The notes: a model not told the origin generated them from the sequence alone. Shown: positions 22,597 through 34,415, counted from the stretch's first letter. The stretch: 64,000 bases of DNA from Pyrocephalus nanus (GCA_038380795.1 CM076271.1:20103001-20167000), one strand, 5' to 3'. Translations and numbers: made by a program.

Positions 22597-22916
22597 TGTG
22601 TTTTACCTTCCCATCCCCTCTGTGTTTTACCTTCCCATCCCCTCTGTGTTTTACCTTCCCATCCCCTCTGTGTTTTACCTTCCCATCCCCTCTGTGTTTT
22701 ACCTTCCCATCCCCTCTGTGTTTTACCTTCCCATCCCCTCTGTGTTTTATCTTCCCATCCCCTCTGTGTTTTACCTTCCCATCCCCTCTGTGTTTTACCT
22801 TCCCATCCCCTCTGTGTTTTACCTTCCCATCCCCTCTGTGTTTTACCTTCCCATCCCCTCTGTGTTTTACCTTCCCATCCCCTCTGTGTTTTATCTTCCC
22901 ATCCCCTCTGTGTTTT
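22597..22916. repeat. 24-bp minisatellite, 13 full copies plus a partial one
   Basis: The unit is TGTGTTTTACCTTCCC followed by ATCCCCTC, repeated head to tail at 22597, 22621 and so on to 22885, with a partial copy at 22909. Copies are identical except copies 7 (22741) and 13 (22885), which have T for C at unit base 11. Because the unit is a multiple of three, four reading frames stay open across it; none resembles a known protein. Confidence 0.97.
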
Positions 22917-23452
22917 GTGCCTTCTGAGGGACCCGGGGAGGGGTCCAGCCCAGTGTTATGCACGGAATCTGCTCCAGAGTTTTCCTCAGAGAATTCCACG
23001 GCCACCATGAAGTTGCACAACTGTTCTGCCATCGTGTTTTCCCTTGTGGTTGCCACAAAGAGTGAAAGGCTGTGGAGTGGGAGCAGCACAGGCAGGTGTT
23101 GCAGCCTTTCAGCCAAAAATGACCAGCTTCCCGTTAGGAACTGCTTTGGAATTCGTGTTGCCAGCTGATGTGACAGGCATCTTTCCACAGGAATGGTCTT
23201 TATCCTCAGGAGGCTGGTGCTGCCTACGTGGTGAAAGACTCTGTGTTCCTTCAGGAGCCACCTTTTCTTCCTCTTTGTTTTAAAAACGCTTGGATCCATT
23301 TTTACTCTGTACCAGGGCACATGTTATGCACTAAAATGAAAACTTTTGTGTAAGTCAATGATATCAAAATGAAATTGATAACACTGCTGGAATGACTTGC
23401 TGAAACAGGCTTTTGTATTTCATGGTATCATGTGCAATATCAAGTTTTCCTA

Positions 23453-23458
23453 ATTAAA
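23453..23458 (+). terminator. EDEM1: Candidate EDEM1 polyadenylation signal ATTAAA
   Basis: The common variant ATTAAA is followed by 'ttaattgttgtttatcc', a T/G-rich downstream segment. Confidence 0.4.
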
Positions 23459-23591
23459 AGTGCCATGTATGCTTAATTGTTGTTTATCCATGAAGTATTT
23501 AATGGAGGGCAGGAGATTTTTGAGAGGACCAAATATGCTTTCATGAAATGTCCTGAATTTTCAAAACTTGGCTTAGATTTTACAAATCTGC

Positions 23592-23597
23592 ATTAAA
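23592..23597 (+). terminator. EDEM1: Candidate distal EDEM1 polyadenylation signal ATTAAA
   Basis: ATTAAA is followed within 10-45 bases by GTGTGTTTG and CGTGTGTGTTTGTC, the strongest G/U-rich downstream element among the candidates. Confidence 0.45.
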
Positions 23598-23649
23598 AAA
23601 ATAGTGTGTTTGACCACTTCCGTGTGTGTTTGTCTTTATAGGGTAGTTC

Positions 23650-25730
23650 TTGTAAGGCCATCATGGTGCTTGCAGGTGATTTCCCTGCACCTTCTGTGTG
23701 CTGGATTTTCATCTGGTTAAAGCAAGGGATGGCTCCAACAGGCCTCTTTCTTCTCCCCCTGCCCCCTTCCACTTTCTCCCCGTGAGGATTTGAGGGGCAG
23801 CTGAGGGCAGGGAGTGATGTGGGATGCACTGAACTGTGGGAGCATCGAGCTGCTGGTACCTGAGTGAGTAGGCACTGACCTGCCTGTGGTTCTTGGTGCT
23901 GCTTTGGCCAGTCAGTCCAGGAAGAACCTGCTGCAGGTGGGAATTGTGAGAACCTTGCTGGGCTCTTTCCAGTCACTGGATAAATACCCTGGAACACAGC
24001 TCACTGTGCTTGCAAACAGGCACATGGAAACCAGCTGACTGACCATCACTGTACTGCCTTTCTTTGGCTCTTTTGCCCTCCTGGATTTGTTCTCTGATTC
24101 ATTGACTTTATCTCTTGTGTTGTTTCTTGGATTGTAATCCTGGTTCAAAGGTTCCTGAAGCTGACAGGGCTTTTGCTGTGTCTGTCTTGATCAAACTCCA
24201 AGTTCCAAGGACAGGTCTGTTGAGCGCTGGTGATTGGATTTTTGCAGTGTTTTTAAAGTTCCTCTGGATTTTTGGAAGGTGAGATTTTTGCCCATCTCAT
24301 GCTACTTGTGCTGCATTCAGACTTCCAGGTGCCAGTTCTGAAGTACAAAGGGGCTGATGCCCTGACTTTGGGGGAAGAACCCCAGCTCTCGTGTTTTCCC
24401 TGTGGTTGCACATTTACAGTGGTGTCACTGCCCTGAGCTATTATTTACTGTTATTCCTTTTCCTGCTTCCTTATCTGCTCTCAGAGGGTTGGTTGTTGTG
24501 TTCCAGCTCTGAAGTGGGACTGAGTGCTCTCATCACAGTTTCTCCACATTTAAGAAATTATCTCCAAGCCACTCTTCCATTTTTGGTTTTCTGTGAGCTC
24601 TGAGTGCAGGAAGATCGTGATAAAATATTTAAAGTCCAAAAGTGCTCGTGGAAACTCCCTTTTTAGGGTGCAGTGCATGGGGCCGGCCTGGGGCTGCAGC
24701 AGAAAAGCCTTGTGTGGGCAGAGGGCTCCGAGCTGGGATCCCTGCTGTACATCCAGTGTCCTTCCACCAGAGACCACTCTTGTGCCACGGTTTGGAGCTC
24801 TGGCGATGGCACAGCAGCAGGAAAAGCGCAGCATCTGGAAGGTGGAGCGCTGGGAAATGCAGTTTTATGGCTTCGTGGGGAAAACGCAGTTTTTTATAAC
24901 TCCCTGGGGGAGCTGCAAAGTGTCACTGCTGGGCTCCTGCCAGCATGGAAAAATCATCTCTCTAATTCCTGGAGATATTTGCCTTCATCCTTGCTCCAAG
25001 CTGCTCTTTAGAGAGGAATTTTGTGTCACTGATCACCGCTTGTATCATTTACACAGGTAAAACAGATCAACAAGTGCTCTCTGGGAGCTGCTTTTTTCCC
25101 CTTCTGCCTCATTTGTCCCCCTTTGTCCCCACTTCACTCACACTGATGATAAAACCATTGGATTAGAGCAATTTTGCTGAAAACCATCTTTTTCCTCCCC
25201 AGGAGAATGTGATTTGTGTTGCCTCACGTTTGGCAGGGCTGTGGAAGAGGACAGCTTGGGGGGAGCTGCTCCAGCCCCACCGGCACAACTTGGCGTCCCA
25301 GGGATGGTTGCTCCCATTTTCCAGGAGGAGGTGGCAGGGCTGGTTCTAAAACAGTCACTCTGTGAAGTTCTGGCAAGTTTTATTTTTTGTTTAGGTAGTG
25401 CTGAGAAGAGAGAAAAGGCACCTGTATGTCCTAGCCTGTCGCTGGTGGAGATGCTCCAACCTCCTGCACAAGTCTCAGGTGGGAACACTCCCGATGGCAC
25501 TGGGTGAACTGGGAGAGCTGGGACCAGCCAGTCCAGGCTTAGTGATCAGCTGTGGGTTAACTGGGCTGAGGGAAGAGCAGCTGGTGTGACTGGGAGAGCT
25601 CCAGTGACCCACTGCCCTGGGCACAGTGGAGATCATGGGGACCACCCCCTTGGCATTTGCACACTCAAGGCAGGTGCTTTAAAAATGTAAAAAAACAGAT
25701 TAAAAAAATTATTAAAAGGGGAAAAAAAAA
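23650..25730. other. Intergenic stretch, no gene seen
   Basis: Apart from mixed-composition sequence and the A-rich segment at 25680-25740, I see no exon signal, RNA gene or recognisable CR1 fragment. Confidence 0.6.
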
Positions 25731-25739
25731 AAAAAGAGA

Positions 25740-25930
25740 CTATTTAACTTTATTAATACTTTTGAATAATTGAAATGGCTCGCTGTGTAAGGCCCAGAGG
25801 CTTTCCAATAATGGCAATCTGCATTCTATTAATTATTGATGATGTTCATTTGGTGGTGTAAGTAATTCCTAACGTTAATAGCTCTTGGAGGGCACCATGA
25901 ATCATCATCACCATGGTGTGATGCAGTGCC
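25740..25930. promoter_or_regulatory. AT-rich unique island (candidate noncoding regulatory element)
   Basis: Unique sequence with several TAAT/ATTA cores (TTAATAC, ATTAATTATTGATG, AACGTTAATAG) and no repeat homology. A role is inferred only from composition. Confidence 0.2.
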
Positions 25931-26402
25931 AGCAACGTGGTTTTGTCACTGGAGCTGCCTTTCCTTAACTTCAGATGGAATACAAAGCTCCGGTTTGAAA
26001 AAATATTGCCTTTTCCTTCCTCTGTTGCAGAGCAGATGGATTTTTTTTGAAAGCAGCCTTCAGGAGGAAAAATTAACTCTAGCAGGAGTATTTAAATAAG
26101 CATTTTTAATAGATCAAATACCCCCGTGCTCCTGACGCTGCTTAATGAGAAAACAAATTATGTGGCAGCGATGGATTTTCTTTTTTGGATTTTTATTTGC
26201 AAATGGTTCCCCCGCCTTCCCTTTTGCTTCCATCCCTGCAGTTGAGTGCATGGATGCACTTTCTGCACATCAAAGGGCTTTTGGGCACTGCCAGGTGCTG
26301 CCAAGCACTGGGGAGGACCTGCTGGGGAGCAGGAAGGATAATTCATCCTTAAATTGGTGACAGAAAAAGCAGAACATCAGATCCAAAGAGCTGAGGTGGT
26401 TC

Positions 26403-26635
26403 TTTGATTTTTTTGTCTTTATTTCCTTTTTTTTTTTTTTTTTTTTCACTTTTCTCCCTTCTTTCCTCCCTTCTCTTTGCCTTCTCTTCTCTCTTCTTTT
26501 TTCCCCCCTTTTCCTCCCTCTATTTTCCCCTCCTTTTCTCCCTTTTTTTCCCTCTTTTCTCCCCTTTTTTTCCCCTTCTGTTTTTTTCCCCTCCTTTTTT
26601 TCCTCTCTTCTTTTCCCACCTTGCTCCTCCTCCTC
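26403..26635 (+). repeat. Polypyrimidine tract with T20 run
   Basis: About 230 bases are almost entirely C and T, with only scattered purines, starting near a T20 run at 26427-26446. On the other strand it is a G/A tract, which explains the Lys/Glu/Gly-rich reading frame there. Confidence 0.95.
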
Positions 26636-26640
26636 AAGCC

Positions 26641-26672
26641 CTGGCCCAGGTTGCCCAGAGAGGCTCTAAAGC
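26641..26672 (+). mobile_element. Short CR1 remnant
   Basis: 'ctggcccaggttgcccagag' matches the CR1 3' region seen in longer copies here (for example 59509-59530), but only about 30 bp remain. Confidence 0.45.
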
Positions 26673-26999
26673 AGCTCCTGATGCTTTGATGAGGGCCATG
26701 ATTCATCTCCCAGTGATTCTCCTTAAAACACCTTGGAGTCCCAGCATCTGGCCTGGCTGGGAATGTGTGGTAAGGAGGAGGAGGAGGGAATGTCAAATCT
26801 GGGGTCCAGAGGAATTCAGGCAGTTTATGTGTGATGGAGATTGTAAAATCCTACAGGATCCCCTGGCAGCCAGTGCAGTCCTGGTTTATCCATGGCCTCC
26901 CTCATCCTGGGAATGTGGAGATGTAACCCCCTTTCCCTTCCTTCTCCCAGTGTTCTCTCCAGCTTAACACTGGGAAAATTTCTCCTCAGCACACGAGGA

Positions 27000-27310
27000 A
27001 TGCTTCACTCAGTGATTAATTAGTATTGCTATTAATACAAGATGTGATTCCATTAGATTAATCTATCTTATTGGTCAGGCTTTAATTAATTAGGTAATAA
27101 AGGCGACCCTAAAAAAAAAAACCCTTGAATGCTGGTTAATGAAACCCATGGATCTACTTATTAAGAATTAAACCCTTTCTGCCTTTGATATTTTTCCACA
27201 TTATTAAACCCTGCTCCGTTTCTTTGTATGGTTTGTCCCATCAATAATGAGTCTCTTTCTTCTGAATTGCTTTCTGTGAGCCAAGAAATCTAATATTATC
27301 TAATTAGGGA
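27000..27310. promoter_or_regulatory. AT-rich unique island (candidate noncoding regulatory element)
   Basis: Contains GTGATTAATTAG, TTTAATTAATTAGG and other TAAT cores plus an A11 run at 27111-27121, without CR1 homology. Function is inferred only from composition. Confidence 0.2.
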
Positions 27311-29695
27311 CAACTCTTCCTGCATAATAAATACAGGAGCAGCAAAGTCAATTTGTTCCAGGCATTTTGTATTATTATTGTTAAAAAAGTCCTCTCTGAG
27401 ACACCAAGTACCTGTTTTAACAGATGAAAATTCTCTCTGGAGATGAAGAACTGGCCCCATTTCTGGGGCTGAGAACCCTGGAAAGCCCAGCTTGGGGCAG
27501 CTGGAGCCTCCAGTGGGGACAAGACCTGCCTCAATCCCAAAGGGGCTGGGGAAAACCACACAATTTTGGAGAATTTTCACCCTCTGGATGCATCCAACCC
27601 TTCCCTGTGTCCCTGGTTTGTGGTCCATTTGGTCCCAGCAGGTTGTAATGGGAGGGATGGGATAAAACAATGCTCTGCTTGGTTTTCCAGGATAAAACTT
27701 TATTTTTGGAGTGTTTCCACAGCCTTTCCTTCCTCCTGCCCAGGGCCAGGGATTTCACTGGGATTCACTGTGATAAAAATTCGGGGAATTTTTGCAGGAG
27801 CAGTTTGGAGGTTTTAGTGCTGGAAAAAACCCAGAGGTTCTCTTTTTATGTGTTTCACCCTCTCGTGTCAAAACATTTATGGCTGGAGCTTGAAGGAGCT
27901 AAAAGTCCCTGATTTCTGGCTTTGTGACACTGCTGTGAATCACTCCAGCTCCAACCTGTCTCTTCTCTGCTCTCCCAGTTTATTCAGTCTGTAAATCCAC
28001 ACATGGTTTTGCTGGGTAGAGTTAAACCCAGGTTGTGCCTGCCAGGACAGATGGCTACAGGAGGGGCAGGAAAGCTTTTATAAGAAACAACAAATTTGGA
28101 GAAAGCCAAGGAGGTACAGAATTATTCTCGAGATCTAATTATTGCAGGGAATGAAAAAAAACCCCAGCCTTCTTGAACTCTCCTTCTCAGGGTTAGACTA
28201 AAATGAAGCATTTAATCATTAGGGAGATGAAATTAGTTCGCCCAGATTGATCTCGAAGCTGAACCGGAAAGTTGGACAAAATAATAATTTCATAAACTTC
28301 CTCAGAATAACAATTTTCCTGGACAATTATGCTGAAGGACATCAGCTGGTAACCTTGTGGGGCTCCCACGTGTGCTGCATGTGGGAAGAGAGATGGAAAA
28401 TGAGCTGCTGGTTTTGAGAGACAGGAGCGAGAAGGTTTCGTCTCAGGGTGGGTGCTGAGGTTCAGACCTCGGGGAAGGTTCCCTGGAGCTTCCATTTTTC
28501 TGCCTTTTTTGTTTTGTTTTGTTTGTTTGTTTTAATTGAAAGGTTTGGATGGTGAATATTTAAGGGGAGTGGGTTTCTCTTTTCGGTTTTTAATTTCCTG
28601 GAAGGAATTGTGATTTTAGCAGCTCCTCCTCAGTTTCTGGTCCCGAGTGTAGTCGGGGTCAACTGCCAGAATTTGTCTGAGGGATGGAAAGAACCAGAAT
28701 GAGAATTGAAGAAAATTGTTGCAAGTTGTTACAGCAACATAACGAGCCTCGGGTGATGTGATTAAGGACTAATTACCAGAAGGTCTTTGCAGGTGGTCAG
28801 GACCTACAGTTCAGCTTCTCTTGTCTTGGAGGGACTTTGCTGTTGCTGAAACGATGGGGAGATGTTCTGTTTGTCATTGAAGTTTAGTGTAAGGAAAAAA
28901 AAGTTATTTATAACCTAAAGATGACTCAAAGTTGTCAAAAAAACGAGTGTGGGAGAACCCAAACCAGTGCTGGAAAATAAGTGAGGCTGCTGCTACCTGG
29001 GCATCCCTTCAGGAGAGAAGAACAGCTGTGTAATCTGCAGCAGCAGCAGCTTCAAAATGTACCCCAAGTGCTGTTCTGGAATAGTTTCCTTGCCAGAATT
29101 AGTGAGTTCAGGGGAAAATGGGATGTTTAACTGCCTGGAGAAGGAGCCAGGCACCTGTGTCAGAGCAGGCAGCCCCAGTGAGTGTTCCAGGGGATGTTCT
29201 TGTCGTGGAGCTTTCTGGAGGAAACAAAGACAGTCTGGAGCTGGCTATTGCCAGATGACTCAGAATAATGACACTGTGAGCAGTAAACAGTTTTAATTTA
29301 TACAGGTGACATTTAAAATGCAAATCAGACCTTAAGATAATTGCTGGAAATAAGGAAGCCTCTGTTGGTTTAGGGAATATTTCCAGTTTCTATGGAAATT
29401 ATTTATAATGCAGTGAGATCAATGAAGGAGTTGGTGTCTTGGGAGACTTGGCTGGAATTGCTCCTCCATGGAGTCACAAGTCTTGTTTAAAGGGAATGCC
29501 CAGGGACAGGAGCTGGTGGTCAAGAGAATATCTGGGGTAAAAAGTGCTCAAATCTCTTGAAAAAAAGAGATTTTTTTTTTCTCTTGACATTGCAAATACA
29601 GGTGGACCAAAATTCGATGATGTTACAGTAAATGTGGGTGCCTAAAGCTGCTCCCTGAGAGAACTTGGAGTCTCACACATTTACATGGGCCTGGA
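27311..29695. other. Intergenic stretch, no gene seen
   Basis: No supported coding exon. It holds a short (TTTTG)n/(TTTG)n run at 28502-28533, AT-rich unique sequence at about 28110-28330, and a small hairpin followed by T's at 29550-29580. Confidence 0.6.
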
Positions 29696-29885
29696 GTGCC
29701 AGGACAGGGGGGGAATGGCCTCACACTGCCAGAGGGCAGGGATAGATGGGATATTGGGAAGGAATCCTTCCTGGCACGGGGTGCCCAGAGAAGCTGTGGC
29801 TGCCCCTGGATCCCTGGGAGTGTCCAAGGCCAGGTTGGACAGGGCTTGGAGCAGCCTGGGCTGGTGGAAGGTGTCCCTGCCCATT
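29696..29885 (+). mobile_element. CR1 LINE fragment
   Basis: A plus-strand CR1 3' region, starting near 'ggacagggggggaatggcct' and including 'gtgcccagagaagctgtggc' and 'gggctggtggaaggtgtccc'. It stops at 'tgcccat', so the last part of the usual CR1 3' end is missing. Confidence 0.88.
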
Positions 29886-30639
29886 TTAATGAGGTTTGTG
29901 TTGTTCAGTGGGTTTTTAAGAGCTCTGCCCTGACCTCCTCCAAAGTAACTATTTCCTCTTTGTGAGCACCACCAGAGGCACCTCCTGGGGACCTCAGCAT
30001 CTTTATCTGATTTAGAACAGGTTTCTCCACTCTTTACAACACCACCTTGTTTTCTGCTGTGATTTCCCCTTCCTCTACTGAGGCTGGACTTCCAGACTGA
30101 GGCTTTAGGCATGTTTTGATGGTAGTTATCCGAGTGCCTTTCTGCCTGGTCAACCTCCCACAAACCCTTTAATTTACCTGCTATTAATCCTTCTTTTTAG
30201 CCAGCTTGCAGGTTTGTTATTCCCTGTTTTGCACACCGTGCCATTTACCCAGTTAGCTGTAAGATGTGATCTTGTTTCCATCTGAGTGATTTCTCAGCAT
30301 CTCCTGTGGGTGGGAGGGCGGAACACGCAGGTCTGTGGGTGCTCCCACCACTGTGTGCATAAAAATAGACCTTTTGGCTGCAGAGGATGAACAAAAACGC
30401 GATTCTGAGTTGCAAAAGGGCAGTTTAGGTGATCTCTGGTTGTGGTTTGGTTTCAGCTCCCACCTGAGGCTCTGCCTGACCTCATCCTTCCCCCCCAGCA
30501 CTCCCACAGCCTCAGGAGCCTGGGTGTGAAGTTCTTTGCATCTGTCTGGGGCCAACCCCCTCACAAAGGTGTAAATTGATGCAATTCCATGGATTTAATT
30601 TGGCTGTGAGCTTGGGACCTGGCACACACAAGAGGTTGC

Positions 30640-31015
30640 TAATATATTATTCATTTTAATGTTATCTTCTCATTCTTTATTCCTTGAATCACCTATACTG
30701 GAGCTACAGCGACAGCCTGTTATGTCTTCTCTATCTTTAATTGGGCCTTCTTATAAGGTTTAAAGAGGTTTTCATATTCAGGTTAATAACTTGCAGTTGC
30801 ACTTCAAATTAATGTTTTTTATTCAATGATCAATTGTTTGTGCAGCTTAGAGGACTCAGCAAATCCGTAAGTTATTTATAATAAATTCTGTAACCACCTG
30901 ATAGCTATTAGGGACTATTTAAAATTAATGCCATCCACATTTGCTGATGTTTCTAACAGTCCCAGCTCCTTAGCCCCTGATAAATAATGTATAAAAGGCA
31001 GTGTAACAAGCATAT
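30640..31015. promoter_or_regulatory. AT-rich unique island (candidate noncoding regulatory element)
   Basis: About 375 bases of unique AT-rich sequence with many homeodomain-type cores (CATTTTAATG, CAAATTAATG, TCAATGATCAATTG, AAAATTAATG) and no CR1 or simple-repeat structure. It is a good candidate for a conserved noncoding element in a gene desert, but conservation cannot be judged here. Confidence 0.25.
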
Positions 31016-32970
31016 CAGTGTCTGTCCAACCTTCTCATGGCAACCTGTGCTGGGGGCTGACACTGCTGGCTCAACAAATACCAGCTAATCACCTGGTAGG
31101 GATGGATTCAAAATGCCACTTTGCTCGTGCTTGAAATTCTGTGTGGTGATTCTGGTTTTTCACTGTGGTTTGGAAAGAGGATCTCTGCAAAAGAACAAGA
31201 TCCAGCTTTCAAACAATGAATTTGAAGAGCAGTAAATGTGACCCCTGGAGTCCTGTTTTGCAGGAAGGAGTTTCAGTGGGACCTGTCTGCTCTCCAGTGG
31301 GAAATTACTCCCTCCTTGCTTATTGAACTCTCTCTGGGTAAACAGGGGAGTTGCAAAACAGAAGTGCAAGTGTTTGATAAACGGTCCATGGGTGTTATAA
31401 ACACATCACCAAGCTGCAGGGAGTCAGGAGGGCCCCAGCAGGACCCTTGGCATCATTTACAAGCACCCAGCCAGCCTGTTTCCTTGGATTTGCCACTCAT
31501 TGAAACCCCAGGCAAGGATTTATCAAGACTTCATAAAGCAAACGTGTTTTGTCAAGGCTGGTGACTGGGTTTGCACCAGGGAAGTGCCTGTGGGTGCCAG
31601 GTAATTCATGGGTTTCTCTGGGAGATATTTGTGTTGCTGAACAAAACTCACCCCACAATCAACGGGGCAGAACACTCGGCTGCTTTTAAGAAGTATGTTT
31701 GTTTTTTAAGGAAAAATGAATGGCTCCAGGTGTCACTCTCAAACTGAATCAAAATTTGTCTTTCATAAGCAGGGGTGAAGCCTCTGGTCCTTCTCAGTGG
31801 GCCTGTGCTGGGTTTTTATCCTCAGCTGAGCAAAGTCTGGCTCAGATGCCGTTCCCAGGAAGGGCCCCTGGAATGCAGCTGGCCCAGGCTGGGGTTTGGT
31901 GGCCCTGGCACTCGTGGCTGTGCCATGAGCGGGAAGTGGAGCACAGACAGGGATGTAACCACCTGACCCACAGCCCCAGGGGAGCTGCCCTGCTCCTGCA
32001 GGAGCTGCCAGAGGAGTGGTAATGACCACGGGCTCTGACACCCCATCTCACATCTCATCTGAGCACACAGAGTGCAAAAGTAATTTAATTCAGGCGTCGC
32101 AATTAAGGAAACAATTATCTCCCTGTCTTGGGCTGATCTCCAGGTCATCTCAGCATTATCCCTTTTGATCTCATTATGAATTTAAAATATGTAATAAATT
32201 GGCCCTTAATTCCCTGGGAAAGGGCAAGCTTGCTTTCTGCAAGAGGCAGGGGTGTATTTAATGGACAGATCTCAAGGACAAGGGAAACATTTGTTCACAG
32301 CTAAGGAATGAGCACCAGCCACCTCCTGGGGAGTGCTGGGAAGGACTTGTGGACCTGCACCACCTTTCCAAGGGCAAATCCTGCCTGAAGACACTTCCCC
32401 AAGAGGAAAAATCTGACACAGGGGGCAACTAAATGTTGGTGTTTCATCAGAATTTACTCTTGGGGGATTTAGTACAGGGGGAGCCTAATGGTGTGCAGGG
32501 AGCAAAGGGGTGACTTGAGATTCAGGGAACTTCAGCTCTTCATTCCCTGGGAGATTTTTGTCAACCTCTTTGATAAAGTGGGTTAACAGGTCGTGTTGTG
32601 GTCAGCAGGCCATTGTAAGGTTAATAAAAGCCTTGACAAGTGCAGTGAGATCCATTGCACTGAACTGAGCTGTGCTGACTTACCCCTGTTAAGTTCTGCC
32701 TTAGGTAGGTTTTGATTTATTTTTTTTTATAGGTTTATATCATTATACCAAAAAAAAAAAAAAAAAGGAAAAAAAAAAAGAAAGAGAAAGCTTAGTATAA
32801 GCAATAAACAACGATGTGACTTTGGTTTACTCTCTCAAATATATATTTCCAGCAGAGCTGTCCAGTGCTGTGGCACCACCAGTGATACCTACAACCCCAA
32901 CCTGGCAGTGGGATGCTGCATATAAACCAGGTGAGCTGGACTTGCTTCCCTAAGTGGGGAATGTAGAGCA
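31016..32970. other. Intergenic stretch, no gene seen
   Basis: No supported exon. A unique AT-rich segment at about 32070-32230 carries TAATTTAATTC and AATTAAGGAAACAATTA. An A-rich run lies at 32751-32790. Overlapping reading frames at 31720-32150 on both strands have no recognisable protein. Confidence 0.55.
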
Positions 32971-33115
32971 CAAACTGTGGCTGCCCCATCCCTGGGAGTG
33001 TCCAAGGCCAGGTTGGACGTGGCTTAGAGCACCCTGGGCTGGTGGAAGGTGTCCCTGCCCATGGCAGGGGTGGGACTGGGAGGGCTTTGAGGTCCCTTCC
33101 AACCCAAACCATTCT
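32971..33115 (+). mobile_element. CR1 LINE fragment (3' end)
   Basis: A plus-strand CR1 3' end: 'actgtggctgccccatccct', 'ggaaggtgtccctgcccatg', 'tttgaggtcccttccaaccc' and the final AAACCATTCT. Confidence 0.9.
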
Positions 33116-34380
33116 CCAATTGGTAGAAAGCTCAATAATTTTATCAATTACATTTCTCAGGGTGGGATTTTGACACTTGGTCAAAGCTCTGAGGTTGATA
33201 AAATGATCTATAGGGCTTGGTGGCTGATGGTTTCCCTTCCTCTGCTTTCCAGACAAAGCATATTATGAAGAAAAACTCAGTCAATGGAGACTGCTGTCTC
33301 TCTGGTTTATTCCTGCAAATGGAATTAGTTAAATTATAAATCCCACTGATCAAGGTTTTCATATAAGCATAGAAACCCTTTGAAGTGTAAAAGGTGCTGC
33401 TGAAATGCTGCATTTGTGTAACTTAAGTAAACCTCAATTTAAAAGAAAGAAGATGAGAATTTTTATCTTCTATTGGTTATTCTGTTCACTTCTGGTTTTC
33501 ATGTTTTGCAGGAGGTAAAAAATAATTCAGAACTGGAGTTACATCAGAATTCCCCATTCAAACTGTTTAATATACATTGCCTGGCAGTGCAGAGGACAGA
33601 TAATTATGTAGGTCTATCTTTGCTGCAGAAATGTATTATTTAGGTGCACGTTTTAAAAAGTCCTGGTTGTGCAGAGAGGAACTGGAAGCCTCCAGAGCTT
33701 CCCAGAGCATCTCCTGCTCCAGCATCCACCAGGTCTGGCTGCTCCTGGACCCCCATGGCTGAGCTGACTGCTGATGGTTGCTTGGATGCAGGACGTGCTC
33801 AGATGCCTTTGATCATCACACCTGGGCCTCTGTCCTGTGCTCAGGTCCCTGTGTTACAGCTCCACACCAACCAGGGAGTTCCCAGGACAAGCATTCCATC
33901 TTTCTCCATCCCCAATCCAAAGCTAATGGGTATGAGTACAGTTACTTTTATGCCCTGCTTGTTTAGACAATTCTTTTTGGGGACAAGCTGCTTTAAAGGA
34001 GTTAAAAATCAAAGTTTAGCCTTTTTTTAAAGGTTCCCTTTTTACCACCTTTTACAAAAAATACTTGATGCATTTCCCTAAAGATGGGGATGAGCTACCA
34101 GCCCTTGCCCTTCACTGAGAAGAAGCAGGTTGGGTCCCCACCACAGACAGAGAAATCTTGTCTGTGCCACAGACCTGCTTTCCATAACTTATTACATCCA
34201 CAATCCTCTTTCCATAAATTATTTTGAAACTTACTAATAATGAACAAACTTATTCAGGAGATGCTTCACAAAGCTGAAAGCAGGGGAAAGCAAAGGGCTG
34301 TGTGTGGATGTTCCTACAGTGAGTGAGCCTTAGAACAGAACCCTGCAGAGACCCGAGGATTCTTATTTTTCAGTAGTTTT

Positions 34381-34415
<35 letters not shown>

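Larger units (their letters stand above)
20625..23620 (+). other. EDEM1: Probable EDEM1 3' UTR
   Basis: The stretch runs from the EDEM1 stop to a candidate cleavage site after ATTAAA at 23592, about 3 kb. Human EDEM1 also has a multi-kilobase 3' UTR (family knowledge). It contains a T23 run (21580-21602), an AATAAA at 21907, a 24-bp minisatellite (22597-22916) and a final 350-bp AT-rich segment that looks like a UTR end. If the 21907 signal is used instead, the minisatellite would lie outside the mRNA. Confidence 0.55.

Noticed and set aside
22597..22916. Regular repeat that might suggest a CRISPR array
   Set aside because: Units are contiguous without spacers, and the locus is in a vertebrate gene; it is a minisatellite.
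34386..34412. A27 run as the tail of a processed pseudogene or SINE
   Set aside because: No coding or SINE-like sequence is recognisable to its left and no target-site duplication could be found.
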